Shown in pieces: positions 53,301 through 64,000 of a stretch of 64,000 bases of DNA. The notes under the pieces are model-generated. The model was not told the origin of the DNA, did not search any database, and saw nothing but the letters and a program-made list of their open reading frames with translations. The first letter of the stretch is position 1. The number at the start of each line of letters is the position of its first letter. Location: positions 11,960,001-12,024,000 of the forward strand of contig CANTUZ010000005.1 in NCBI GenBank assembly GCA_947846985.1, given 5' to 3'. The DNA comes from Fratercula arctica (taxonomy: Eukaryota; Chordata; Aves; Charadriiformes; Alcidae). The position numbers and the translations under genes were made by a program.

Positions 53301-54331
53301 AGCTTTACACCTACCCTTACCAGATAAGACTCCTAAAGCATGATGTTGCTATTTCATCTTTCTCATGGTCGTCTCAAGAAAAAGGTCTGATTTTAGCAAA
53401 ATAAATTCTATTTGTGATTAGCAAACAGACAATCCCGGCATAGACCTGTCTTATCTTTCTGGGCTTAGATGTAACCTGTTATCTTCAAGAGGACACATTA
53501 TTGACTCTGGCAAGCTCACCTTCCTTCCCCTTGTTTTTCCTTCTTCTAGAGAAAACTCACATGTTCGTAGTCAGAGTGGGAAGAATTTGTGTAATATAAT
53601 AGTCTCATGCCTTCAGTCATAGGTGTAATCACTGAGAGTACTCCTTTGCTACAAATCCAGCGCAGCCAGTGTCTGGTCCCTTTTTCCAGTCTCTTTTGTC
53701 TGTGTGTATTGACATACACAAAATAAAATGTGAACAAATAGCCTGAAACATGGCCATTCTGTTCTCTCTCTGGCTGTGTATCTGTCACCAACTGCTAATA
53801 ACTTTTTATTGTATATACTGGATTCCAAGTAGCTGCCTCAAATTTGTTTGTAGAAAACCTTAATTTATCTTTCTGTCTGTCATATAAAAGATTGAGATCC
53901 TTCCTGCTGAACTGCTGTTCACTTTCTTACCTCTCCAGTTAGGTGTTAGCCTCAGGTGACATCGCCTCAGCAGAGTCGATGACAATGTTCAGACTACCCC
54001 CATGTCCTGCTAGAGGGTGTACATCTTGCTTTTTGAGGACCCACTGTGCATGACCATAGGAAACAGAAGTGAAAAGGCACATGATGAAACAACAATCAGT
54101 TTTGTTTGCGTATTTCTACTAAGCAGTTAACCAACATTTACTTGTTGGTAACAGTTAACTTAGAACACCTTTTGAATTGTTACGTTGCCTCCTGCATGAA
54201 AGGAAATGATTTAAAAGCCACTACGGGTCAGCCTACTGCTATTCAGCATATTTATCTTTGCTGTTAGCTTATTGGTAAAAGTGCTGCTTCTGTCTAGAGG
54301 CCACAAATCTTGTTTGTGCTTCCTGTTGCAG

Positions 54332-54496
54332 AATGTTTATTACACAAGCAATCAGCAGCTCCATGTGGGTGTTCTGAGTCCCACTATCGACGATGATGAC
54401 AACAGATGCCTGGTGGATGTGAACAGCAGGCCCAGGCTCATTGAATGCAATTATGCCAAAGCCAAGAGAATGAAGCTTTACTGGCAGTTTACTCAG
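54332..54496 (+). CDS. GALNT18: GALNT18 exon: lectin alpha end and beta repeat
   Basis: This 165-bp phase-0 exon encodes 55 residues, from NVYYTSNQQLHVGVLSPT through an IDDDDN acidic run and RCLVDVNSRPRLIEC to MKLYWQFTQ. The first part (NVYYTSNQQLHVG) completes the lectin alpha repeat. RCLVDVN with LIEC forms the beta repeat, whose usual CLD and QxW motifs are altered here to CLVD and a lone W in YWQF. The acceptor is ttgcag (54326-54331); the donor is gtaatt at 54497. The next exon should supply the gamma repeat and the C terminus but is not visible in the remaining 9.5 kb. The reading frame is intact. Assignment to GALNT18 rather than 8, 9 or 17 rests on this exon's close fit to the remembered protein. 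Confidence 0.93.
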
Positions 54497-55224
54497 GTAA
54501 TTCTTACTCAGCAGACATTTGAGGAACTTCTAAAGCTCTGTTTCTGTATCGAAAGTGTGAGTAATCTGTTTACTAACAGAACAGAACTAGATTTATCCTT
54601 GCTTTCCTTGCACAGAGCCAGGAAGCTATGTTTACATTTGATCCCAATGTCATCTACCTCAGGAGGTTATAAAACTTGTATTGTATTTTCTGAGTTAAAA
54701 ATAAATTATTTTTTTAAGGTAGAGTACTGTTACAGAATTATCTCAATCAAAAAAAAAAAAGTTATTTTTAATAGAGTCTAATGCAGAGTAACCTATTTAG
54801 GAACAAGAAACAGAAAAGGTTTATTGTTTTGGTGTTTTTTTTGAAAGTAGCAACTCAGAGAAAGGGGGTAGTGGGTCACTGATGGTAACAGCCTCATAAT
54901 GAGCTACTTTTGCAGTTACTTACTTAGAAAGACAAATACTTTTATGTGTGAGTGAGTGTGAGAGAGATATAAAAAGAAGTGCAAGTAAAGGTTGAGAAGT
55001 GATTTCACGGTGATGAGAATGCTGATAGGACACTGAGTCCAGGCCCGGTACCCACAGTTCATAACTGATATAGAAATCAAGGCTTTAAAGAAGCCACAAA
55101 AGTTCTGGGTCTAGAAAACATGCTCTGCGATATAATGTTCAGTAATAGCTGTTCAGTTTAGCTACGAGGAAGTGACAGGGTGACTCAAAGCATATCAGTG
55201 TTTCCAGAGGAACACAGGTTATCT

Positions 55225-55315
55225 CCTGAAGACAAAACAGGTTCCAATGGTTGGAAGCTGAAGATAGTTAAATTTGGTCTTTCAAAGGAAGGTAAGCTTT
55301 TTCTAAGGTAAGAAG
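55225..55315 (+). repeat. Old CR1-type LINE relic
   Basis: The phrase 'ccaatggttggaagctgaag' with the following 'atagttaaatttgg' resembles the 3' coding end of reptile/turtle-type CR1 elements ('ccatggctggaagttgaagctagacaaattc'). The match fades after about 55315, and the usual 3' tail is absent. Confidence 0.45.
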
Positions 55316-57204
55316 ACATTGGAAGCTTCCCATGTCAGCTAGTGATGTGTTGGTTGCTTGTGATAAATAAATTACAATACTTTTTAAAACAAGTACCTGA
55401 TTTAGCTTCTGGGAAAGATTTAATAACTAGTGCAAGTTTGACAGGTCACAGTTGCTCCTCTGCAGTTTTGAGTCTACAAATGTAGTTGTGTACTCCAGCC
55501 CATGGGCTGAGGCTCACCATTAAGGTAATTTTATTATGGCATTTAATTTTTCTGTAACATCCATGAGGGTTTGCAAATACCTTTTCTGCTAACTCATTAG
55601 TTTCTTTCTTTAACTTCAACAGCCATGATCAGTATATTTTAGGACATTAGTAATACAATTTAGCATCTACCTTAGTGCAGAGAGCATTTGAACAGTAATC
55701 AGTAAAGCATACTATTAACGTAATTTCTATTTATACTTGAAAGTAAGATCTTTGTCTTTAAAGGGTAGCTCTCAAGCAGCAAACCTTAAATCCCTAACCT
55801 GGAAGGACATCTCAGCTTTTACTTTCAGTCCCCTCAAGGGCAGAGTTTTAATTATGTCTTCTCTCAAATTGTAACAATGGTGTTGTCCTGAGGAGAGCCC
55901 TCACTGTGGCCATCTCTGCGCTTGATTCTTAGTTCCGTTGTAAAAAAGTATAATCAACATATTTATTTAAATAGTATTTCAGTAACATTTTAAAACTGTC
56001 CACCTATTCAGTGATTGCTCTGTATACCCCAACCTGTTGGTGCCAATTAGTTGTTTCTACTCCAGACATTGCTGCTATTTTGAAATATTGATTATGTTAG
56101 ATGTGATTTGGGGGACAGCAGTAGAATACGTTGGTAATTTCACTATTAAAAGCTTCAAAAATAGTATTTAACTACTTTAGGTTTGTTTTCTGTCTGTATT
56201 TCCATTCTGTGTTCCAAATACAAACTCCCAGTGAAGGTGCAGTGCTGTTAAACTAGACTCTATGGACTGTACTTAAGTCTTCTACAAAGAAACCCAGGAG
56301 AAGTGAAAGCTAATTAGTTGTTTCCTGATGATAAATTAAGAGACAAATGAAATAATTAAAAGCTTGCTGTTCAAAAAGGATTTTGTTAATACCCAATGCA
56401 ATTAAAATGACATTATTTCTCACCATACAGCATGCTGCACAGGCCCTTCTAAGTTCTGTAAGGTGGAAGAAAGCTAATGAGAGTAATCAAGGCTTGCCAA
56501 GATCAACTGATCACCTCCATATGAAATGCTCCCATTAGTCTGTTGAAAAGACGTTTTTCTGTGAATACACTGGAAGCTGTCTATCTGAAAAGAGTCTTTT
56601 TTCTTGCATTATTGTCTTGAAGTTTGTGAAATATTAATTAAAATGTAGACGCTGGCCATAGCTTTTTATAGCACCTTCCTTTGGCTGCAAGTATGGTTTG
56701 CCTCTCTGGATTCTCAAGCCATTCAACAAGAATGTCTGACGATATAGGTAATGAAAAATACAGCAGTGCAAGTAGAGAATTGTCTCAGAAAGGGAATGGG
56801 ATTAAGACTAACCAACCAGAGCAGGATAAACCAGTTGAACTAGATTTCCCTGAGCAGCACATAGATCAGTATTTGCTCTGCATTTCAGACGTATCTTAAA
56901 ATTTGAATAAGGAAACTTTCTCATTTTTCTGCAAAACCCACTGTATTCTGAGAGGCACCATGGTAGTCTGTGGTGGGATGTGGACTTCAGCCTGGTTGAC
57001 AGAAGACTGTACAGCTTTTTAGAAACAGTATTCTTCATGTAACATTTTCCTCCTCCCTTACATTGTTGAAATGCCATGATGAGAGAAATCCTTATGACAA
57101 AAGTAGAAAATAGGGGTCATCCTCAGCTAGTGGTCTTCTTGCTTCTGTAGATCTATTACAGAATTACTTAATTCTAAATTTGCATCTTTGATTAGAAGTG
57201 TGTG

Positions 57205-57251
57205 TCTGCATACACATATATACACGTGTGTGTGTATATATATATATATTT
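57205..57251. repeat. CA/TG and TA microsatellite
   Basis: A compound simple repeat of short tacacatata, tacacgtgtgtgtgtg and tatatatatata runs occupies this stretch. The alternating purine-pyrimidine pattern is prone to slippage. It has no gene association beyond lying in an intron. Confidence 0.9.
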
Positions 57252-60200
57252 CTCAATCTTGATTTCTTTTTTTTTTAATTTTCCTTTTACTTTGATGTTA
57301 AAATTTTAAGTTCTGTGGTTACCTTCAGTTGTAGGGAACTGGAGTCAGACAGTCAGATGTCCACTGTGATCTGGTGGACAAAATAGCGGAGAGAGCCACC
57401 ACCAGTCCCTCAAACAGTTTTCATTATCCATCATACTGGCTGACTGGACAGAGGCCTTGGGAGACTGTGTGGTATCTTTCTGTACAGGACAAACTTGCAT
57501 TGAGCATTCAAAGCTTGTATGATGTGTTTGTATAATCATGATCCATCTGAGCAAATTTCCATGCTCCACAGTTTTGTACAGCTGCCAAATGCAAGAGACC
57601 CAATAAAATGTAGGCTTCAGTGACATTCTTCCTTCCAAGGCTTCTTCAAGTGTTTATAACTGTAATTATGTCAAATTATGTAAATTAGTCCTGAAAAGAC
57701 TCCTGTCAACTGGGTAGCGTTCAAGAATTTTATTGTTCAGGTTGCCTGTCAAGTCTTCTCTACGGGAAATGCTTATTTTGGGAATACTTTTATGCTGAAA
57801 AGTCTTCTAGCTGTTTGACAGTTCACCTAGTTCAGTCTGTCTCACCACTTTTTAATTTAATCAGAACAAAATAAAACCTTATAGCAAACTAGTAAGCGAT
57901 CACCAGAAATTGCACAAGGCAGAGGGGATGGAATTTCAAGAATTACATGGTAGTAAAATGGTCAGAATTTTACTAAAATATTAATTTAAACATGATATCA
58001 AGGAAGCTGTTCTGGCATCATGAACCATTATTAAAGCAAAAACTAACCACAGTTGCCACCAAGTGCCCCTTATTTAGTACTAAACAATTAATCCTGCATG
58101 TGCTCCTTGCACGTGCAGTGTGTTGGCAGCAGCAGTCTGCTCCCCAGTGTAACCCAGTACTTGCGGGAAGCATCAGGCCAGCATCACACCTGCGTGGCAG
58201 TCACTGTCCAGGTGCTCAGTGAAGCTGCTCTCCCTGGGACTGCCGGAGTGATGTGTTACGTGGTCTGCTGGGTGACAGAGAAGGGGCTCAGAGGGGTAAG
58301 AGATGGAGGCCAGTGCATCTGGACAGATAACTCCTTGGGATATCTTTCAGTAGAAACTGCTTATGGCCAAAACCATGCTCTTCTGAACCGCCTATCTGAT
58401 ACTATTAAATTTGTTCTGTGTACTAAGAAATGGTACATTCTAAATGCTGCAGTCAGGTTTTTTGGAAGGGGTGCATTGGTTTGGTTTTTTAAGAAGTTTC
58501 TCTGTGTCCAGTCTGATTTCTCAGATTTATTGCTGATAGAAAGGCAGCTGTGACATAATGAGTACCCTACAAGTGAAATTCATCTCTATATACATCACCT
58601 GGGTGACAGCAGGCCATCCAGAAAGCACACTTAAGGTCCTTTAGGACTCCTTCAGCAGCATAACAAAGGCAAAAGGAGGAAGTTTTTCTGTAATTACTCT
58701 TTATCTTGAAGTGTCTTCATGTTTATATTTAGTCAGATAGAGATGTGACTGTTTCTTATGCTTCTAACCAGACTAGCGACACTGTCACTATTTGCTGTTG
58801 TGAGAACCGTTACAGGTGAGGGCTCTGTGTAAAAAGAGGTATAAGAAAGAGCATGAGGTTAGAGCTAAAAACCTAAGAGATTAATCCTTTAAGGCTGTTC
58901 CATGTTGAATTCTTTTCAGTACAGCAAGCTCTGTTAATTTCAGTAATTCAATTTCCGGTGTGGTTGCCATAGAGAGGTAAGAAGAGTATGCATCTGCAGG
59001 GATGGAGACTCATCGCAGACCTCATGGGAGGGAGAGGCTGTGTGGAGCCCCTGCTCAGCACTGGCCTGTACCCATGTCCATCAGCAGTCACGTCTGCCTG
59101 CCATGCTAACGTTGCTTTTACATGTTACAGAGAATCGTGATTCTAGTCAGCGCTGGAATCTTCCAGTTCGAAGTGTTCAGAGGGGTGGTTTATGCTATCC
59201 TGAGAAGCTGTAAATAAAATTCGTTGCTGACAACTGTAATTACCGTATGTATAATTTCCCAAATATCATAGTAAGAATTGCTTTGGAAGGAAAGGGAAGA
59301 CAGACGAGAGCAAATTAACTACTCGGTTGTTACGGTATTCCACAGACAAACATGATGATTCAGATCTCATTTAAATATTTCTTAGATAATAGATAGATTA
59401 AATAGATATTATATGTAGCTATATAAAGAAAGAACAGACGTTAAAATTACTCACAGCATTTACATCTTGTTCCTCCTACAGATTTTGGCCTTCACCAGAC
59501 AGTCATTCTGAATTATTCTTACCTGTCTTTATCTTATGAAATGAAAGGATGTGCAATACTACTGCTAGCTAGAACCATTACGCACAACCATATCCCAAAC
59601 AAGAAGGGCAGTGCAGGGTGCAGACTGTGCTGTGGAATTAAACTGGAGGCCTGCGAAGCAAGCAGAGAATCTCTGTACCAATTCCATGTGCCCCCTTGCT
59701 GATCGTACACAGTGCAGAAGTGGAGGCTAACACCATCACACAGCAGGCAGTTTCCTTCTAATGTCCACTCCTAGTTTTCAACCCATACATTACCCAAGGA
59801 CATTGGAGTACAAGAGGGATTAATTTCAGTAGAGCTGTGTGACCAAGAGAACATTTGTCCCCATGATCTTTTTCAGAGTCTTCCATTATGAGAGCCACGG
59901 GGTAGAAAAGCAGCATCATTACTTTATCAAGAATTTGAATTTATGCTGTAGTTCTAACCCCAAAGGACGCACATAGACTCAATATGTACGTGCAGTGTAA
60001 GACACACTGTACTGCTATACAGCTGTATAATTATGCAGTGCTATCTGCCTGGCAGCTCAGAACAGAAAGTGATTGCGATCTTGTTAAAAGAAATACAGAT
60101 TTTGATCCTGCAGGAGAAATATAAAGAAAACCAGAACCTAATTATTCAATTAATTGAGCCAACAGACTGGGTTAAGCCCCGTATTTTTAGTGAGGCTATC

Positions 60201-60850
60201 TGGTTTTTAAATATCTGCTGTTGCCAAATGTTCGGTTTCAAACCTCAGCCACAAAAGAGCCCTTCCACAAGCCCCAGGGGCCCCAGTGCAGTGGCGGTGC
60301 ATGGGTCCAGTACATCAGCAGCACTGTTTTCTATACTTAGCTACTCTGCCTGTCTTTGATCAAGTATTACCCTAGCTTGCCTGTACTTAATATTTTAACT
60401 AACTGGATAACTGCAGAAGGTGTCAATAGCTGTAGGACAAGGAACCTGAACCATTGTTCTGCTTAGACATGAGAAAGCGATCGCTAATGTTTTAGTTTTA
60501 TTTTTGGTCTAGTAAATTTGTCCCTAATTCATGTGCAATTTAACCAATATTCTTGTCATATTAAACACTTTTTAAAAACAGGTGTGTTAGAGTATTTGGG
60601 TTTTAGGCTTCTTGAACTATGTCTTACTAAAAGCCTACAAACTCTTTAGTCCCATTTATGCAGAATGGAATTCTTTAGAAATACAAAAATCTGAAAGCAT
60701 TCAGTCTTTCTCCATTTTGATTACTTGACTTCAACTTAACTATGAAAATGTGTATGCAAAACACATGCAGAAAAAAATATTAAATACAAATATTACTATA
60801 TAACACTCTGTTTCAACAACTGGAATTAAATTTGTTTGCAGTTATTGCTG

Positions 60851-60895
60851 CATCTTCAAGGTCCCTTCCAGCTCTAACTGTTCTATGATTCTGTA
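60851..60895 (+). repeat. Short CR1 3'-tail fragment
   Basis: The segment 'tcaaggtcccttccagctct' followed by 'aactgttctatgattctgt' is the classical avian CR1 3' end, including the attctatgattct-type octamer repeat. Only about 45 bp are recognisable, so this is either an extremely 5'-truncated insertion or the surviving end of an older one. It is in sense orientation, like the large CR1 copy, but ends in the canonical octamer rather than in a pentamer tail. Confidence 0.8.
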
Positions 60896-61780
60896 AGTTT
60901 AGTCTTATATTTGGAGCAATTTTCTAGTAGCAAGTTTTAATCTTTACAAATTAGGTGTAGAACTTGACAGCTAGGAAGTTTGTGTGTGAACACAGCAGTA
61001 AAACGAGCTTTTAGTGGGTGCATTTCAAGTCTTTTCCAGCATATCACATTATGCAGTATTTACTCTCCTGAGGACTACATTTAAGCTCCAAAGACACTTG
61101 TGCTGAATTAATTCAGAAGGAAGTTAACACATACCCATGTTTTTCCTTCAAAACAGATACCCTATTTGCATATTTTAGCATATAATTTTAAACACCAATT
61201 TATTTACAAAGAAATTATTTGTTCTAGTTCCACCTGATTTTTCCTAATTTCAGATGTCCAGATAGGCTCCATCCAAAAATCGCAGATGACAGCTGCTGCT
61301 GACAAGGTGCTGCACAGCTTTATAATGACAGACATGCAAAAGAACGGCCAATTCCAGAATATTTTCTACAATTTGACTGATAACCAACACTTACCAAATG
61401 ACGTGGCTGGGTTTCAGGAGATCTGAGCTCTGTTCTTGGTCCCTCATTTGCATCACTGGACCAATCGCTTCTTGAGTTCTGCATTCCTCAGCTGCAAGAT
61501 GGATGGAAGTATTTTTACCTTTAGCATCCATCTTTTATTATTTCTAACTTCCCAGGCAAAACCAAAACTCTGTCCTGATCAAGTCAGTAGAAGTCACACC
61601 TTTAATTCCAATAGAGACAAGAATAATAAGTATGTAAGCAAGATTTGGCTACTAAGTAACACACTACAATCCAAGATGCAAATACTTGAGAAAAATGTTC
61701 ACTTGGAAGGCAATTAAATCAGGATGCAATAATGATATCTGTGAGGAGAAAAGAGGGTTAGTTATTTAGTGAGATGATTC

Positions 61781-61835
61781 AGGCCATCAAGTCTGGTATC
61801 CTGAACCTGACAGTAACGATACCCAGTATAACTGA
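61781..61835 (+). repeat. Ancient amniote repeat relic
   Basis: The phrase 'ggccatcaagtctggtatcc' followed by 'tgaacctgacagtaacgata' matches the recalled style of an old reptile/bird repeat ('ccatctagtccagtatcctgtctctgacagtggcca'). It is short and diverged, and the family is not assigned. Confidence 0.45.
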
Positions 61836-64000
61836 CAAAAAATAGATTATTTCCATTATTGTCTGAGTAAACTGTGCAAAGTTTGTGATGCAGCTGCAAG
61901 GACATTCCTTTCCCAATATCAATTATAATCAGCTAACAGATTTGTGTGGTTACTAGGGAAAAAGCCATTTTCAATAACTAGATACTGTGACCAAAGCCCC
62001 AAAGAGCCCACCTTAAATTCCCATGTTAGAATATGCAGATTGATTGAAATACTAGCGCAAATTCGTTTCTTAATTTTCTTCAGTTGGCACTCAATTTATT
62101 TCTTGGTCTCTAGAGATTGGTTTAATCATAAGCATATAATGACAATGCAAGCAGTTCAGTTTCTGGGTTAAAATGAGTTGGGAAGCCTTCATATTGAGCT
62201 CTCAGATTAGAAAACCTAGATTAATTGACTACACCCCACACAACACAAAAGAAAGAAAACTTTTATTCAGCATTTTTGTTTTCCAAGGGAGTTACATTTT
62301 AGTAAGATTCACTTCTTTTAAAGAAATAGGAATGCGTATTTTCTCTCATCTAAAACCAATAAATCTTTGTGAATTTGTTAAGATGTCTAGTGAAAACATC
62401 TTGTCTTTCCTAGGGAAAGTATAAAAATCTCAGGTTATCTAACTGTGCCGAAAGGAGTTTCTTATTTGTCTGGCTGAAGATGAATAACTAGGTATTCCCT
62501 AAGCCAAGCTAAGGTTGGAAAATATAATGTGAACTTTTCTTCTTTACATTAGTTTTCTACGTATGCTGTTGTTAGAACAACATTTTCATCCATAAAGAGA
62601 AAAAGAATAAGGCAGTAAGTGCTCTTAGGCGTGATCTTCATGCTGTGCATGCTGTGAATGGATTTTCATTAGCAAACTAATATTGCATTTTGTGCACACT
62701 CAAAAGTGGGGAGGGAAGACATGTTAACAAGTTTTGCACAAACAATGCAGAACAAGCCTTAGAAAGCAATATAAACAGAAGTGATGATTGCTTCAAAACC
62801 AAACAAAAGGGCAAAACCTAGGAATACACAATTTGCCACATCACAAATCAGAAAATTAATTAACTAGATTAATTACCTCATCTAGAAGACTGCTTCAGGC
62901 AATGGTCAACGCTCCCTGTTGCGCAGAAACAAGCTCTATTCTGAGCCAGCAGTTCACCGTAACACCAGGAGGATTCCCTTCTTGACCCCTAATGTGCTCT
63001 CTTCATGAAGACCGAGATGGGATTTGTCTGAACGATCATCTCTGCATGCCTATAAAAAGTTGTTTTATCAGCACTCTTAAAATTAACCCAGCCCTCAAAA
63101 AACATCTGATGCCTGTGAATACGAGTTCACAGGCATTGAACACTGATGCCTGCAACAATGAGTTCAACAGGTTTCCTAAACCCGCATAAATCACAGTAGT
63201 TGCTGCAAATTTGCAACCTCTAACAATCCTTTTTTCCTTAAAAAGTTAATCTACCAGTTTCACACTGGTATTCACACTTTGGATCACTGAAGTCCGATCC
63301 CACTGTAAATTGTCATTTACATCCTATGCAAAGTCCTGTTTTTATTTCATTTTAGTATATTTTGTAATTCCCCATCATCTTAATGTTCCATCCACTTTAA
63401 AGCATCTTTGTTGCCTTTGTCTTCTACTTTGAACATCTTGAAGCAAGCCTAGATCGAGGCAGATAAATCAAGCCTGACTTGTTTGCAGAAGTCATTTATA
63501 TCTAATCTCAGAATGAAAGAGAAAAAGGTAACTTTTCTAAGCTTTTCACAAACTGTATTTGTAAAACATGCAATTAAAGCCAATGTATCCAGCACTCCCA
63601 TCTTTTTCCTAGTTATACCGTAATATTGTTTCTCTACACAGGCAGCTACTGTATGGGACAACCCATGAAAAGAAAGATTGTATAAGAAAAAATGTTCTAT
63701 TTTTCAGTTAGAGCAAAATTACCCTGCAGAAAACATTGATGCAGAGCATTAACTTTGGATTCGTTTCTATATGCCAGGTCTCACTTAAGACTCCAGAGAT
63801 GTTTAGAAACAGAGGATTTACCTATATCTAACACTGCTGCTAGTAGAAAGCTGTTGTTATTAACTTATGTAGTGCAGAAACACATCTTAATTTCTAATTC
63901 AGAACTTTAGAGTACTGAAGTTAGAACACTAAGTAGCCAGCGACTACTCAGTATAGCGGGTTCTGCATTTACAGTTTTCTGTAACACTACCAAGTAGGAG

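Larger units (their letters stand above)
25377..54331 (+). other. GALNT18: GALNT18 large intron (28,955 bp)
   Basis: The intron runs from gttagt at 25377 to cttcctgttgcag ending at 54331. It holds a CpG-dense island (32041-32400), old repeat relics (about 39805 and 44015), a minus-strand LINE relic (45105-46250), a hexanucleotide array (47242-47390), an (aaac)4 run at 44312-44329 and A runs at about 44823-44839 and 51852-51868. Much of 36850-39200 is AT-rich, free of recognisable repeats and full of taatta-like words, the style of conserved regulatory DNA, but this is only an impression. ORFs of about 100-125 codons (for example 36229-36570, 40586-40957, 48561-48932) match no family I know. 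No nested gene is supported. Confidence 0.85.
54497..64000 (+). other. GALNT18: Partial downstream GALNT18 intron
   Basis: The intron starts with donor gtaatt and continues to the window end, so it is longer than 9.5 kb. I searched for the gamma-repeat exon (a CLE-type motif following a GG start) and did not find it. The region holds an old CR1-like relic (about 55225), a TA/TG microsatellite (about 57205), a CR1 tail (60851) and another old repeat (61781). A 151-codon ORF at 58098-58553 and a 72-codon ORF at 56681-56899 have no recognisable domains. I see nothing else to annotate. Confidence 0.7.

Noticed and set aside
56681..56899. 72-codon ORF with a polar, protein-like composition
   Set aside because: No homologue recalled, no splice or promoter context, and a similar-sized ORF exists on the opposite strand.
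58098..58553. 151-codon + strand ORF downstream of the last exon
   Set aside because: Length is within what chance allows for 64 kb in six frames. There is no recognisable domain, no splice context linking it to GALNT18, and the composition is not protein-like.
54497..64000. Search for the gamma lectin-repeat exon of GALNT18
   Set aside because: No acceptor followed by a GG start and a RCLE-type motif was found, so the terminal exon is judged to lie beyond the window.

Overview
The window looks like single-copy, AT-leaning vertebrate DNA, most probably from a bird. A roughly 2 kb CR1 LINE copy at about 5590-7691 and a short CR1 tail near 60851 have the sequence style of avian CR1. No bacterial, plasmid or phage-like gene organisation is present. 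Long ORFs are few and scattered, as expected for intronic DNA.

The one cellular gene I can support is on the + strand: four consecutive internal coding exons of a polypeptide N-acetylgalactosaminyltransferase, best matched from memory to GALNT18 (formerly GALNTL4) of the GALNT8/9/17/18 subfamily. The exons are 15449-15634, 20974-21111, 25281-25376 and 54332-54496. All have canonical AG/GT borders, all are phase 0 at both ends, and together they encode 195 residues. They run from the second half of the Gal/GalNAc-transferase motif (including the third metal-ligand histidine) through the end of the catalytic domain and into the alpha and beta repeats of the ricin-type lectin domain. The upstream exons (membrane anchor, GT1 domain with the DxH motif) and the last exon or exons (gamma lectin repeat, stop codon, 3' UTR) were not found and presumably lie outside the window.

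Layout: 1-15448 is the upstream intron and carries the CR1 copy. 15635-20973 and 21112-25280 are medium introns. 25377-54331 is a 29 kb intron holding a 360 bp CpG-dense island (32041-32400), a minus-strand relic of an old L2/CR1-superfamily LINE (about 45105-46250) and an 18-copy hexanucleotide repeat (47245-47352). 54497-64000 is the start of the last recognisable intron. Several short degraded relics of ancient amniote repeats are scattered throughout.

I found no tRNA, rRNA, CRISPR array or complete independent protein-coding gene, and no clear evidence of a new biological system. The points most worth a second look are the intronic CpG island, the decayed minus-strand LINE, the frame-preserving exon structure and the non-canonical lectin beta repeat. 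Family assignments of repeats and of the gene rest on recalled sequence patterns, not on a database search.
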